A stretch of 64,000 bases of DNA from an uncultured Emticicia sp. (GTDB lineage: Bacteria; Bacteroidota; Bacteroidia; Cytophagales; Spirosomataceae), in assembly GCF_937903345.1 (NCBI RefSeq), contig NZ_CALCZQ010000063.1:1-64000 (forward strand), written 5' to 3'. Below, piece by piece: positions 18,474 through 27,335 of this stretch. Under the pieces are notes generated by a model, which was not told the DNA's origin, did no database searches, and saw only the letters and a program-made list of their open reading frames with translations. The stretch's first letter is position 1. Each line of letters starts with the position of its first letter. The position numbers and the translations under genes are program-made.

Positions 18474-19148
18474 ATGAAAAAAGCACTTTTGACAGGCAAT
18501 TTATTATTTACAAGCTTTGTTGGTTTTACTCAAACGATTTTGAGTGGCTCAGAGTTTTTCGATAAAGAACGTAAAGATGGTTTTTATATGAACATAAGCA
18601 TCGAAAAGAAGTTTGTCGAAAAAGACTGGTCGCTCTTTATTTCAAAATATGGTAGAGTAGCACAGAGCAAAGAAGTTTATAATATTAAATCAGCAAATTT
18701 TCCCGATATTTCACAAGACCCGATCAATTTGATGACAAAGGTTACTTCTGACCAAAAAGTAAAAACTAAAATTTTTGCATCTTTTATTGTAGATGGTGGT
18801 AATACTATTTCAGAAAACATTAATTTAATCAACGGTGCGGAAAAACTCTTAAAAGATTTTTATGCTTTTGCTATGCAAAATGAAGATATAAGGTTGGCTG
18901 AACGTGATGTTGAAGAATCACTAAAAAACCTAGACCGGGTAAACAGAACAGCTGATAAACTCACCCGCGACATTGAAAAAAATAAACGTGAGAAAGAAAA
19001 ACTACTGAAGGAAATTGAGGAAAACAAAATAGAACTAGAAAATCTTTTGAAAGACCAAGTTGCTAATAAGCAAGACCAAGAAAATGCTCGTATTTCAGTA
19101 CAAGAAAAACAAAAAGCAACCAGCATTTTAAAAACTGGCATTAAATAA
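18474..19148 (+). CDS. Secreted coiled-coil hypothetical protein
   Basis: This 224-residue protein has an N-terminal signal peptide (MKKALLTGNLLFTSFVGFTQ) with a predicted cleavage near residue 20. A globular part of about 100 residues follows. From about residue 135 there is a strongly heptad-patterned, charged coiled coil (REKEKLLKEIEENKIELENL). The globular part is probably periplasmic or attached to the outer-membrane face. No enzyme motif is visible. It is monocistronic with a good terminator. I do not recognise the family. Confidence 0.7.
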   Translation: MKKALLTGNLLFTSFVGFTQTILSGSEFFDKERKDGFYMNISIEKKFVEKDWSLFISKYGRVAQSKEVYNIKSANFPDISQDPINLMTKVTSDQKVKTKIFASFIVDGGNTISENINLINGAEKLLKDFYAFAMQNEDIRLAERDVEESLKNLDRVNRTADKLTRDIEKNKREKEKLLKEIEENKIELENLLKDQVANKQDQENARISVQEKQKATSILKTGIK

Positions 19149-19170
19149 TTGAGTCGATAAATAAGTAACC

Positions 19171-19210
19171 AAAAGAGCCTCTAGAATTACACAGGTGGCT
19201 CTTTTACTTT
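19171..19210 (+). terminator. Rho-independent terminator of the coiled-coil protein gene
   Basis: AAAAGAGCC (19171-19179) pairs with GGCTCTTTT (19197-19205) over a 17-base loop, and the T-run is part of the second arm. It lies just after the stop at 19148. Confidence 0.75.
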
Positions 19211-19278
19211 CCATAAGAAATAGCGTATCATTATTTCAACAACATTTGTAACTATTAGAAGCGATTCGCTAATACAGC

Positions 19279-19308
19279 TTTCAGCATTTATTATTTTTTA
19301 TATTTTTG
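19279..19308 (+). promoter_or_regulatory. Candidate sigma-A promoter for the GH63-like gene
   Basis: TATTTTTG (19301-19308) matches the Bacteroidota -7 consensus TAnnTTTG. A partial -33 element (TTTC, 19279-19282) lies 18 bases upstream. It would give a leader of about 100 bases before the ATG at 19415. Confidence 0.4.
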
Positions 19309-19414
19309 CACATAGCCAACTAATATTTAATCATTATCAATGTACTAAATCGAATTGATGAGGGTTAAAAGCAAAATACTTAACGCCTAAACCTTAATAG
19401 ATTAGACTAAAAGC

Positions 19415-22057
19415 ATGACTGAGATAAAAGAAAAGATTCGACTGAGCGAAAGGAAAGACAATAAAGGATGGAAAAAATGGGGGCCATATCTATCTGAAAG
19501 ACAATGGGGAACAGTCCGTGAAGATTATAGTGTTTATGGCAACGCTTGGGATTATGTGCCACACGACATGGCTCGCTCTCGTGCATACCGCTGGGGTGAA
19601 GATGGAATCGGTGGTATTTCGGACAATAAACAACATATTTGTTTTGCAGTATCGTTTTGGAATCATAAGGATAAAATCATAAAAGAACGTCTTTTCGGTC
19701 TGGCAGGTTCGGAAGGGAATCATGGTGAGGATGTAAAAGAACTGTATTATTACATTGATAGTACGCCAACGCACTCCTACATGAAGATGCTCTATAAATA
19801 TCCACAAAATGAGTTTCCCTACAGACAAATTGTTGAAGAAAACCAAAAACGCAATCGTCAACACACGGAATTTGAAATTGAACAAACTGGAATTTTCGAT
19901 AACAATGAGTATTTCGATATATTTATTGAATATGCCAAAGCTGATGAAAACGATATCCTGATAAAGATAACGGCTCATAACAGAAATAAGAAAGCCGCAA
20001 TGCTCACGATGTTGCCCACGCTTTGGTTCAGAAATACTTGGAGTTGGGGATACGAAGCCTACAAAAAAAGCCCAATGATGACAGGCATATCCAATAATCA
20101 GATTGAGGTTTCGCACCAGCTTTTAGGAAAATATAAGTTATACGCAGAAGAAGCTGATGAACTCGTTTTTTGTGAAAACGAAACTAATATGGAGCGTATA
20201 TTTGGCAAACCCAATACGGCCATGTTTGTCAAAGATGGTATCAGCAATTATGTACTAACTGGAGAACCTACTACCATAAATCCAAATAAAATTGGAACTA
20301 AGGCATCAGCTAGATATACAAAAAAAATTGAAGGTGGTGAAAGTCATATTATTAGACTTCGATTTAGTCAAAACTCCCAAAACCAAAAAGCTTTCATTAA
20401 TTTTGACGAAATTTTTGATTTAAGAATAAAAGAAGCCGATGAGTTTTATGACCATATTCAGCAAGAAATAAAATCGGAACAACAACGCAACATTCAGCGA
20501 CAAGCATTTGCTGGAATGATGTGGAACAAACAATTTTATTATTATAACATCAACGAATGGCTTAAAGGTGATCCAAAAATGCCATTTGAGTTTAAGGGCA
20601 GGGCTTTTACAAGAAATAATACTTGGAAACATGCCTACATGGCCAATATTCTGTCAATGCCCGATAAATGGGAATATCCTTGGTTTGCTGCTTGGGATTT
20701 GGCTTTTCATACACTAACACTCGCCCGAATTGATTCCGATTTTGCTAAAAGGCAATTAGCGGTTGTACTTCGAGAATACTATATGCACCCCAACGGACAA
20801 ATTCCTGCTTATGAATGGAATTTTTCTGATGTAAATCCGCCTGTACATGCTTGGGCGACATGGAAAGTGTATGAAATAGATAAAAAAAACAACGGAGGTA
20901 TAGGCGATTTGGCTTTTTTAGAAAAAGTCTTTCATAAATTACTGATTAATTTTACGTGGTGGGTAAATCAGAAAGACGAGGAAGGGAATAATATTTTTGG
21001 TGGAGGTTTTTTAGGGCTTGATAACATTGGAGTATTTGACAGAAACGCACAAATTCAGGGTGTGAAACTCGAGCAAGCCGATGCCACTGGTTGGATGGCT
21101 ATGTACACCCTCAATATGTTGAGGATTTCATGCGAAATTGCCATGGAAAAGCCTGTTTATCAGGATATGGCATCAAAATTCTTTGAACACTTCTTGCATA
21201 TTGCGGCAGCTATTAACAAGCCAATCAAAGATAATGATCTAGGTCTTTGGGATGAAGCCGACCAATTTTATTATGATAAACTACATGCTCCAAACGGCGA
21301 GACAATCTTTATGAAAATCCGCTCGTATGTTGGTCTGATTCCTCTTTTTGCGGTTGAAATTATAGACGAGGAAATGCTTTCAAAATTACCAGATTTTAAA
21401 CGCCGTTTGGAATGGGTGCTTAATAATCGTCCAGATTTGGCTTTGTTAATATCACGTTGGAACGAACCAGGCAAGGGCGAAACGCATCTACTTTCCCTTT
21501 TACGTGGACACCGAATGAAGATGGTTGTCAAAAGAATGTTTGATGAAGCTGAATTCTTGTCTGATTACGGCATCCGTTCCTTATCGAAATCACATAAAGA
21601 CAATCCTTATCAGTTTAATTTACATGGTGAAAATTTAAGTGTAAAATATACACCAGCCGAATCAGATTTAAGTATTATGGGAGGAAATTCAAACTGGCGT
21701 GGGCCAATTTGGTTTCCGATTAACTTCCTACTAATAGATTCATTATTAAAATTTTATGCATACTATGGTGATGATTTTGAGGTAGAATATCCGACAAATT
21801 CGGGCAATATTATGTCTATCAAAGAGGCCGCTCTTTTGGTTGCTGGGCGATTGATTAATATTTTTCAAATGAACGAAGAAAACCGACGACCTAATACTGG
21901 CGATTTTAAAAAGTTTGATTCTGACCCACATTTCAAAGACTTGCACCTTTTCTACGAATATTTTAATGGTGATACAGGTGAAGGGCTCGGGGCTTCTCAC
22001 CAATGCGGCTGGACAGGCTTGGTAGCAGATTTGATTCATTATGTAAACGAAAAGTAA
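19415..22057 (+). CDS. Glucosidase of the GH63/MGH1-like type
   Basis: This 880-residue protein lacks a signal peptide and is probably cytoplasmic. The N-terminal region (ERQWGTVREDYSVYGNAWDY, HDMARSRAYRWGEDGIGG) and the (alpha/alpha)6-barrel segment are typical of the bacterial mannosyl-oligosaccharide glucosidase-like (GH63) proteins. Barrel motifs are WDLAFHTLTLARID, WDEADQFYYD, GNSNWRGPIWFP and the C-terminal FNGDTGEGLGASHQCGWTG, which in the family carries the general base. It likely trims alpha-glucosides such as glucosylglycerate, trehalose-like sugars or oligosaccharides; the exact substrate is not visible. It is a single-gene unit with its own candidate promoter and a shared downstream terminator. 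Confidence 0.92.
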   Translation: MTEIKEKIRLSERKDNKGWKKWGPYLSERQWGTVREDYSVYGNAWDYVPHDMARSRAYRWGEDGIGGISDNKQHICFAVSFWNHKDKIIKERLFGLAGSEGNHGEDVKELYYYIDSTPTHSYMKMLYKYPQNEFPYRQIVEENQKRNRQHTEFEIEQTGIFDNNEYFDIFIEYAKADENDILIKITAHNRNKKAAMLTMLPTLWFRNTWSWGYEAYKKSPMMTGISNNQIEVSHQLLGKYKLYAEEADELVFCENETNMERIFGKPNTAMFVKDGISNYVLTGEPTTINPNKIGTKASARYTKKIEGGESHIIRLRFSQNSQNQKAFINFDEIFDLRIKEADEFYDHIQQEIKSEQQRNIQRQAFAGMMWNKQFYYYNINEWLKGDPKMPFEFKGRAFTRNNTWKHAYMANILSMPDKWEYPWFAAWDLAFHTLTLARIDSDFAKRQLAVVLREYYMHPNGQIPAYEWNFSDVNPPVHAWATWKVYEIDKKNNGGIGDLAFLEKVFHKLLINFTWWVNQKDEEGNNIFGGGFLGLDNIGVFDRNAQIQGVKLEQADATGWMAMYTLNMLRISCEIAMEKPVYQDMASKFFEHFLHIAAAINKPIKDNDLGLWDEADQFYYDKLHAPNGETIFMKIRSYVGLIPLFAVEIIDEEMLSKLPDFKRRLEWVLNNRPDLALLISRWNEPGKGETHLLSLLRGHRMKMVVKRMFDEAEFLSDYGIRSLSKSHKDNPYQFNLHGENLSVKYTPAESDLSIMGGNSNWRGPIWFPINFLLIDSLLKFYAYYGDDFEVEYPTNSGNIMSIKEAALLVAGRLINIFQMNEENRRPNTGDFKKFDSDPHFKDLHLFYEYFNGDTGEGLGASHQCGWTGLVADLIHYVNEK

Positions 22058-22159
22058 TAATTAGTTTCGACAGTCTCTGATTAAAAATCAAGTTATAAAA
22101 AGAGAACTAAAACCCTAACTAACTAAACTTATTTTTGGAAAATGAAATTTATGTCATAC

Positions 22160-22193
22160 AAAAAGCTCTGGTTAATGAAAAACCAGAGCTTTA
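22160..22193. terminator. Bidirectional terminator between the glucosidase and response-regulator genes
   Basis: A perfect 12-bp stem (AAAGCTCTGGTT at 22162-22173 with AACCAGAGCTTT at 22181-22192) lies between two convergent genes. The minus-strand side has five T residues, so it fits the regulator transcript slightly better. Confidence 0.75.
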
Positions 22194-22341
22194 AAACCTA
22201 AAATTCCTTCATGAAAATTTACTATTACTGTTTCTTGATGTAAATATTTTAGTCTTAACCTAAACGCTCCTATTAGTCAAATTAAAGAGTGATTAAAGTA
22301 TTGTCTTCTATCCTTTTTTTTTAAAGAACCATTAAACCAGA

Positions 22342-23022
22342 TTACGCTTTTAAAATATAACCCATACCGACAATGGTGTGGATAAGTTTTGGAGTAAAAT
22401 CTTTATCAACTTTTTTACGAAGAAAATTAATGTAAGTATCTATTGTATTACTAGAATGGTCGATGTCTGCATCCCATATTTTTTCGGCAATATCAACTCT
22501 TGATACTACTCGATTATGATTAATTACTAGGTATTCAAGAAGAGCATATTCTTTGGCTGTGAGAGTAATTTCTTTATTGCCTCTTAAAACTATTCGAGCC
22601 GTATGATTAATCTCCAAATCAGCCACTTTGATTATATTACTTTTTACCTGTTGTTGAACCATTAAACTGCGTCGATATAAAGCATTCAGTCGCATCAACA
22701 GCTCTTGAAACTGAAATGGTTTCACTAAAAAATCATCGATTCCAGCGTCAAATCCAAGAGATTTATCTTCGAGAGTACCCATAGCAGTTAGCATTAAGAT
22801 GGGAGTATTTTGCTTTTCGTTTCTGATTGACTGAGTTACATCATAACCATTCATTTTTGGCATATTCACATCCATGATTATCACGTCATAGTCGTTTTCA
22901 AATGCCATTTTTAAGCCGATTTCACCGTCTTTTGCAATAGTTACCAAATGTGTATGTTCCTCAAGTCCACGTTTTATAAATTCAGCCAGACGGAGCTCGT
23001 CTTCAACAATCAGTATTTTCAT
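22342..23022 (-). CDS. OmpR/PhoB-type response regulator
   Basis: This 226-residue regulator starts MKILIVEDELRLAEF. The receiver domain has the acidic pair Glu7/Asp8, phospho-acceptor Asp51 in VIIMDVNMPK, Thr in LMLTA, and Lys in DDFLVKPF. The winged-helix output domain ends in NTIDTYINFLRKKVD and HTIVGMGYILKA. An upstream in-frame ATG at 23085 would add 21 hydrophobic residues before the conserved start, and I reject it. The gene lies 310 bases after the histidine kinase gene on the same strand. It is closely similar to the regulator on the other side of that kinase, so it may be a duplicated output for the same sensor. Confidence 0.93.
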   Translation of the reverse strand: MKILIVEDELRLAEFIKRGLEEHTHLVTIAKDGEIGLKMAFENDYDVIIMDVNMPKMNGYDVTQSIRNEKQNTPILMLTAMGTLEDKSLGFDAGIDDFLVKPFQFQELLMRLNALYRRSLMVQQQVKSNIIKVADLEINHTARIVLRGNKEITLTAKEYALLEYLVINHNRVVSRVDIAEKIWDADIDHSSNTIDTYINFLRKKVDKDFTPKLIHTIVGMGYILKA

Positions 23023-23042
23023 GGTCGTTATAAAATAAATCA

Positions 23043-23064
23043 AGCAAGGTGGTATTACCTTGCT
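23043..23064 (-). promoter_or_regulatory. Hairpin 20 bases upstream of the second response-regulator start
   Basis: AGCAAGGT (23043-23050) and ACCTTGCT (23057-23064) form a perfect 8-bp stem with a 6-base loop. It lies just before the ATG at 23022, in the leader of that gene. It could be a regulatory leader element, an operator palindrome, or an attenuator. No T-run of note follows. Confidence 0.35.
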
Positions 23065-23332
23065 CACATTGTTTTTTGCATTCAAAACAATTTACTTAAC
23101 TACTTTTCAATTACTGTATTTTTTATCTTTTTTTATTATTTAAAAGCATGCCGGTGGATAATATTCACTTCTTTTTGGGTTGCCCTAAGTTCTTTTTTAA
23201 ACATTTTTTGCTTTTTGCTTCTTTATAAAATTTAAAAATTATTTATTCAGCTCACCATTTGTGCTTTCTGATTTGATGGTAAAACTTAATAATTAAATGC
23301 ATCTTAAACCTACATTAAATCCTGATTAAATG

Positions 23333-24706
23333 TCAGTATAATGTTTTAATAGGAAACTCTACCGTAAAAATCGAACCATTACCTGCTGCGGATCGAACTG
23401 ATATATTTCCAGAATGAATTTCTACAATGCGTTGCGTAAGTGGTAAGCCAATTCCATGTCCAGAAATTTCTTTGGTTTTTTCATTCCTGTAAAATGCTTC
23501 AAATATGTGTTCAGTTTCCAATTGCGTCATTCCGACTCCTTGGTCGATAAAATCAATTTTTAACTTGTTTTTTTCATACGAGATTTTGGTCTCGACTCGC
23601 TTATTTTGGCTATATTTACAAGCATTTTCCATCAAGTTTCTAAATACCAAAAGCAATAATTCTGCATTACCACTTACAATCATAGATTCGTCGTTTTCAG
23701 GAATCTCATCAAATTCGATACTTATTTGATATTCTGGCTGATTTTTCTTTACCAAATCCGAAGCTGCCCAGAGGACTTCATCAACCCTAACCTCAGCAAA
23801 TGGCACAGATTGAGCATCTGCATTCATCCGAGCTAACTCCAATAAACTATTTACTAAGTTTATCATATTATTAATGTCGAGCTGAGAGTTTTCAATAGTT
23901 TGCTTGTATTCTAAGATACTACGCTCCTTCATAAGCGTTACTTGGGCATTTCCGAGCAGAATAGATAATGGCGTACGGAGCTCGTGAGTAACATACGACA
24001 CAAAGTTACGCTGTTGGGTATAAGCATAATCAAGTCGATCAAGTAAATCATTAAAAGTATGAGCCATTTGTCCAATTTCATTGTCTAAATTAGACTCAGG
24101 AATACGTGACTGGAGATTTTTACTTGAAATCTTTTTCATCCGTTTCGCAATTTGTCCAATGGGTTTTAAGTCTTTTCTGATATAAAATCGAGTTGTGATC
24201 GTAATTATGCTTATCAACAGAATCGAACCAACAATTAGAATATAAAGTAGGTTTCGTTGTTTATTGAAACCTGATAAGTCATAGCCGGCAGCTTCAATAA
24301 TAAATAACTGCTTGAATTTATTATTACGGCTTAGAAAAATAGTTCGTTCATAACCATCTTTCTTAAACTCAACTTCATGTTTAAAAACCTCTTTTCTTAA
24401 TCTTTCGGTCAAATGAGTAACAGCATATCTCGACTTAAATATTACTACGCCTGTTGAATCATAAATAATAAATTCTTCTTGGGTATATATATTTTCCTTC
24501 ATATCATCCAAAGTCCGTACGTCATCGCCGCTTAGACCTTTGTCAATAATCATTTTCTCTAAAGTAATGGCATTATTTCTAAGATAGAGATAAAATTCAT
24601 TTTCTCGGAAATTACTGTAAAAAAGATATATATTGGTCGAAAATATAATGAGAGCGATACTTAGAATGGTTGGAATCCGGATGGTTTGTTTATCAACAAT
24701 TTTCAT
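23333..24706 (-). CDS. Sensor histidine kinase
   Basis: The kinase begins MKIVDKQTIRIPTILSIALIIF, placing the first membrane helix at residues about 10-28. A periplasmic sensor of about 120 residues follows, then a second helix (about 153-174), a HAMP linker (DLKPIGQIAKRMKKISSKNL) and a HisKA domain. Phospho-acceptor His241 lies in FVSYVTHELRTPLS. The ATPase domain has the N box (LVFRNLMENACKYS), G1 box DQGVGM and G2 box GHGIGLPL. An upstream in-frame ATG at 24793 would prepend 29 residues overlapping the intergenic spacer, and 24706 is preferred. It is encoded downstream of one OmpR-type regulator and upstream of a second one. The signal is unknown. Confidence 0.93.
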   Translation of the reverse strand: MKIVDKQTIRIPTILSIALIIFSTNIYLFYSNFRENEFYLYLRNNAITLEKMIIDKGLSGDDVRTLDDMKENIYTQEEFIIYDSTGVVIFKSRYAVTHLTERLRKEVFKHEVEFKKDGYERTIFLSRNNKFKQLFIIEAAGYDLSGFNKQRNLLYILIVGSILLISIITITTRFYIRKDLKPIGQIAKRMKKISSKNLQSRIPESNLDNEIGQMAHTFNDLLDRLDYAYTQQRNFVSYVTHELRTPLSILLGNAQVTLMKERSILEYKQTIENSQLDINNMINLVNSLLELARMNADAQSVPFAEVRVDEVLWAASDLVKKNQPEYQISIEFDEIPENDESMIVSGNAELLLLVFRNLMENACKYSQNKRVETKISYEKNKLKIDFIDQGVGMTQLETEHIFEAFYRNEKTKEISGHGIGLPLTQRIVEIHSGNISVRSAAGNGSIFTVEFPIKTLY

Positions 24707-24818
24707 AAAAATGACAATGATTACAGGTAAACTTTTCGTCAAAAAAATTATTAAATGCAAATCAGGTATTGTCCAAAAAATCGATAACAACACAAATCAA
24801 ATCAATACCATTATTAGC

Positions 24819-25502
24819 TTACCCTTTCATCATATAACCTCTACCAACAACTGTGTGGATTAGTTTGACAGGGAAGTTTTGATCGATTTTTTTTCGCAGA
24901 AAATTTACATAAACATCAATAGTGTTTGTGCCTGTATCAAAGTTTAAATTCCAAACTTTTTCGGCAATTTCTACTCTTGAAACAACCTTACCGTTGTTTC
25001 TCATGAAGAATTCCAGTAACATAAATTCTTTTGAAGTAAGCGGAATTATATATCCACCTCGATTAGCATTTTTTTCATTGAGGTCTAATTCCAAATCAGC
25101 AACTTGAATATTTCGTTTAAGCTCATTTACTTCCTTTGAACGGCGGTAGAGGGCGTTAAGTCTGGCAATGAGTTCTAAAAAATCGAAAGGTTTAACTAAA
25201 TAATCATCCGCACCAGAATCAAAACCCAGCAATTTGTCTTGTGTTGTACCCATAGCAGTTAAAATCAAAATTGGTGTTTTGAATTGTTCTGCCCGGAGTT
25301 TTTTGGTTAAATCAATTCCACTAATTTTTGGGAGATTTACATCAAAAACCAAAAGGTCATAATCATTAGTTAATGCCATACTTTTACCAATTTGGCCATC
25401 AAATGCCACATCGACAGTAAAGCCACTTTCTTCTAGTCCTTTTTTTACATATTCTGCCAATCTCAACTCATCTTCAACCAATAAAACTTTAATCGTTGCC
25501 AT
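24819..25502 (-). CDS. OmpR/PhoB-type response regulator, partner of the downstream kinase
   Basis: This 227-residue regulator has receiver-domain residues Glu10/Asp11, phospho-acceptor Asp54 (LLVFDVNLPK) and the DDYLVKPFDF lysine motif. The winged-helix output domain ends NTIDVYVNFLRKKID and HTVVGRGYMMKG. It is the first gene of the locus, about 110 bases ahead of the histidine kinase, which is the standard arrangement for a cognate pair. The protein is strongly similar along its length to the regulator at 22342-23022 (for example the shared VEDELRLAE and RLNALYRRS segments). This indicates a duplication within the locus. Confidence 0.94.
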   Translation of the reverse strand: MATIKVLLVEDELRLAEYVKKGLEESGFTVDVAFDGQIGKSMALTNDYDLLVFDVNLPKISGIDLTKKLRAEQFKTPILILTAMGTTQDKLLGFDSGADDYLVKPFDFLELIARLNALYRRSKEVNELKRNIQVADLELDLNEKNANRGGYIIPLTSKEFMLLEFFMRNNGKVVSRVEIAEKVWNLNFDTGTNTIDVYVNFLRKKIDQNFPVKLIHTVVGRGYMMKG

Positions 25503-25613
25503 ATTTAATAAATTTAATCTAACTTACCTTTGATAATCTCCAGTAAATTTCAGTTACTAAGTATAGTATGTCATAAAAATAAAATTAAAATTCGATTAAA
25601 ATGTAAAAATATA

Positions 25614-27188
25614 TTACCGAATTCTATTCCAATTTCTTCTTTGGTTATGTTTTTTAAGAATATTTCTAATTTCTTGACGTAAGGTTATCTTTTCTTCAAT
25701 GTAGCAATCATTTGAGATATTAGCTAGTTTTTTTAAAATAGGCAAATAAAGACCCATATATCCGCTAATTCCTTTCGGGTTCCCAATATTTACAATTCCT
25801 GCTATATTATCTGAGCCAAAAAAGAATGGACCAACTCTGACATTAACTCCAAAAGCAAGATTTCGATAACCATTTTGTAAAGATATCGGAAGAGCAATAT
25901 CAAGCCTTTTGCTTTCAAAACGAGGTGTAATAGCAAACATTGATGGCTGATTCATTCCCATTGTTTTTGGATTTCTCAAACTCTGAATCCAGGTAGCGTT
26001 TAGATAGATGTTTTCTGAAATTTTATAATCAAAATTTGATGAAAGTGCCATTGGAAGAGCTACCACAAAACTATGTTGATAATCTGATTGATTAATGTTA
26101 AAAGCATCATTCATTCGGTAGAATAATCTATCGGGCGAAATAATTTTAGTAAAAGTACCAGGCGGAATCAGAACATTGGTTTTATCAATCTGAATAACAT
26201 TTGTATAGGTAGGATTATTATAATTTATACTACCAACATCAATCAAAGCAACTCCGATTCGATACAAATATTTATTTTTAGTGCCGTTTTTTTGCCATTT
26301 ACCGTTTACTTTTACATCGTATTTGTCAAATTCTGGTCTAAATTCATAGATAACACCAATATCAAAACCATAACCTATTCCTGGTGGCAGATTACCTAAT
26401 AACCAACTTGGGCTAGGCCTAAAGGAACGAATTGCCGCGTTGGTTGTAGTTCCATAAGTTCCTGAGGCATTTCTTAAAAAGACATCCTGACGATTGGCTT
26501 TTGTACTATTTGCATCAACCGTAAAATCTAGATTATCAACTAAATAATGAATATTAGCCAAGCCATTCAATCGTTTTAGGGTACAGCCTACCTTAAAGAA
26601 ATCTTGGTCTTGTTCTCTAATAATAGTACCTAATGTCAACCCCATTTCTGTAAATGCATTCAAATTTAAGGTCATATAATTATTGTCTTGTGTACTACCA
26701 TACAAATTTGTGATGAATGTACCATTGACCATAATATGAGCCAAATCTGAGGAAATATTACTCAAATTAATCAACATCCTTGCTCTTGAAGTAAGCCCAA
26801 TTGCAAATTTTGCTTTCTCAAAAGTATAAATAAGAGAAGGTCCTTTTACATCAGAGGCTATAAAAGCAACTGAATTTGGTTGATTAAGTGCTTCGCTTAT
26901 ATACGAGGGTTTAAAAATAGGCAATCCATTCGAAGCACGATATCTACTAGGAACTGAATTGGTTGAAAGTCCAAAAAAAGAAAATGGAGCAGCCCATCCT
27001 GCATAATTATTAATGAAGTCAACATTACCTCCAGCAAGATTCAAAAATAACTTATAACGTGAATCTGCAATATTAGCAGGGTTTCCAGCTAAATTATATG
27101 TTCCTGAATAGTTACTTGTCGATATTCCGAGCCATTGTTGAGAAAAAGATGCATGAGTTATAAAAAAAAGACAAAAAAAGATTCGCAT
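25614..27188 (-). CDS. DUF5723 family outer-membrane protein
   Basis: This 524-residue protein has a signal peptide (MRIFFCLFFITHASFSQ, cleavage near residue 17) followed by QWLGISTSNYSGTYNLAGNPANIADSR in two parts. That is the characteristic N-terminus of the Bacteroidota DUF5723 family. The body alternates short amphipathic strands with aromatic ends, and has the FAFGVNVRVG-like and GISGYMGLYLPI-like stretches near the C-terminus expected of a beta-barrel. A basic C-terminal tail follows (ILKKHNQRRNWNRIR). It is probably an outer-membrane barrel. The family role is unknown. The gene is transcribed away from the ATP-grasp gene. Confidence 0.85.
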   Translation of the reverse strand: MRIFFCLFFITHASFSQQWLGISTSNYSGTYNLAGNPANIADSRYKLFLNLAGGNVDFINNYAGWAAPFSFFGLSTNSVPSRYRASNGLPIFKPSYISEALNQPNSVAFIASDVKGPSLIYTFEKAKFAIGLTSRARMLINLSNISSDLAHIMVNGTFITNLYGSTQDNNYMTLNLNAFTEMGLTLGTIIREQDQDFFKVGCTLKRLNGLANIHYLVDNLDFTVDANSTKANRQDVFLRNASGTYGTTTNAAIRSFRPSPSWLLGNLPPGIGYGFDIGVIYEFRPEFDKYDVKVNGKWQKNGTKNKYLYRIGVALIDVGSINYNNPTYTNVIQIDKTNVLIPPGTFTKIISPDRLFYRMNDAFNINQSDYQHSFVVALPMALSSNFDYKISENIYLNATWIQSLRNPKTMGMNQPSMFAITPRFESKRLDIALPISLQNGYRNLAFGVNVRVGPFFFGSDNIAGIVNIGNPKGISGYMGLYLPILKKLANISNDCYIEEKITLRQEIRNILKKHNQRRNWNRIR

Positions 27189-27335
27189 TTTTTATTGAAA
27201 AGGTCAGAGTTAGAATAGCGGTTGGCCTTAAGGACAAACAGATTACAAAAGTATATAAATAAAGCCAAATGCTTTTGATTATTAATAGATTAATCATATT
27301 TTGGTATTTCATTTACTTAAAGACCAAAGAAATAC

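Noticed and set aside
19490..20116. 208-codon minus-strand frame inside the glucosidase gene
   Set aside because: The plus strand carries an unambiguous GH63-type protein. The reverse frame has no recognisable composition or motif.
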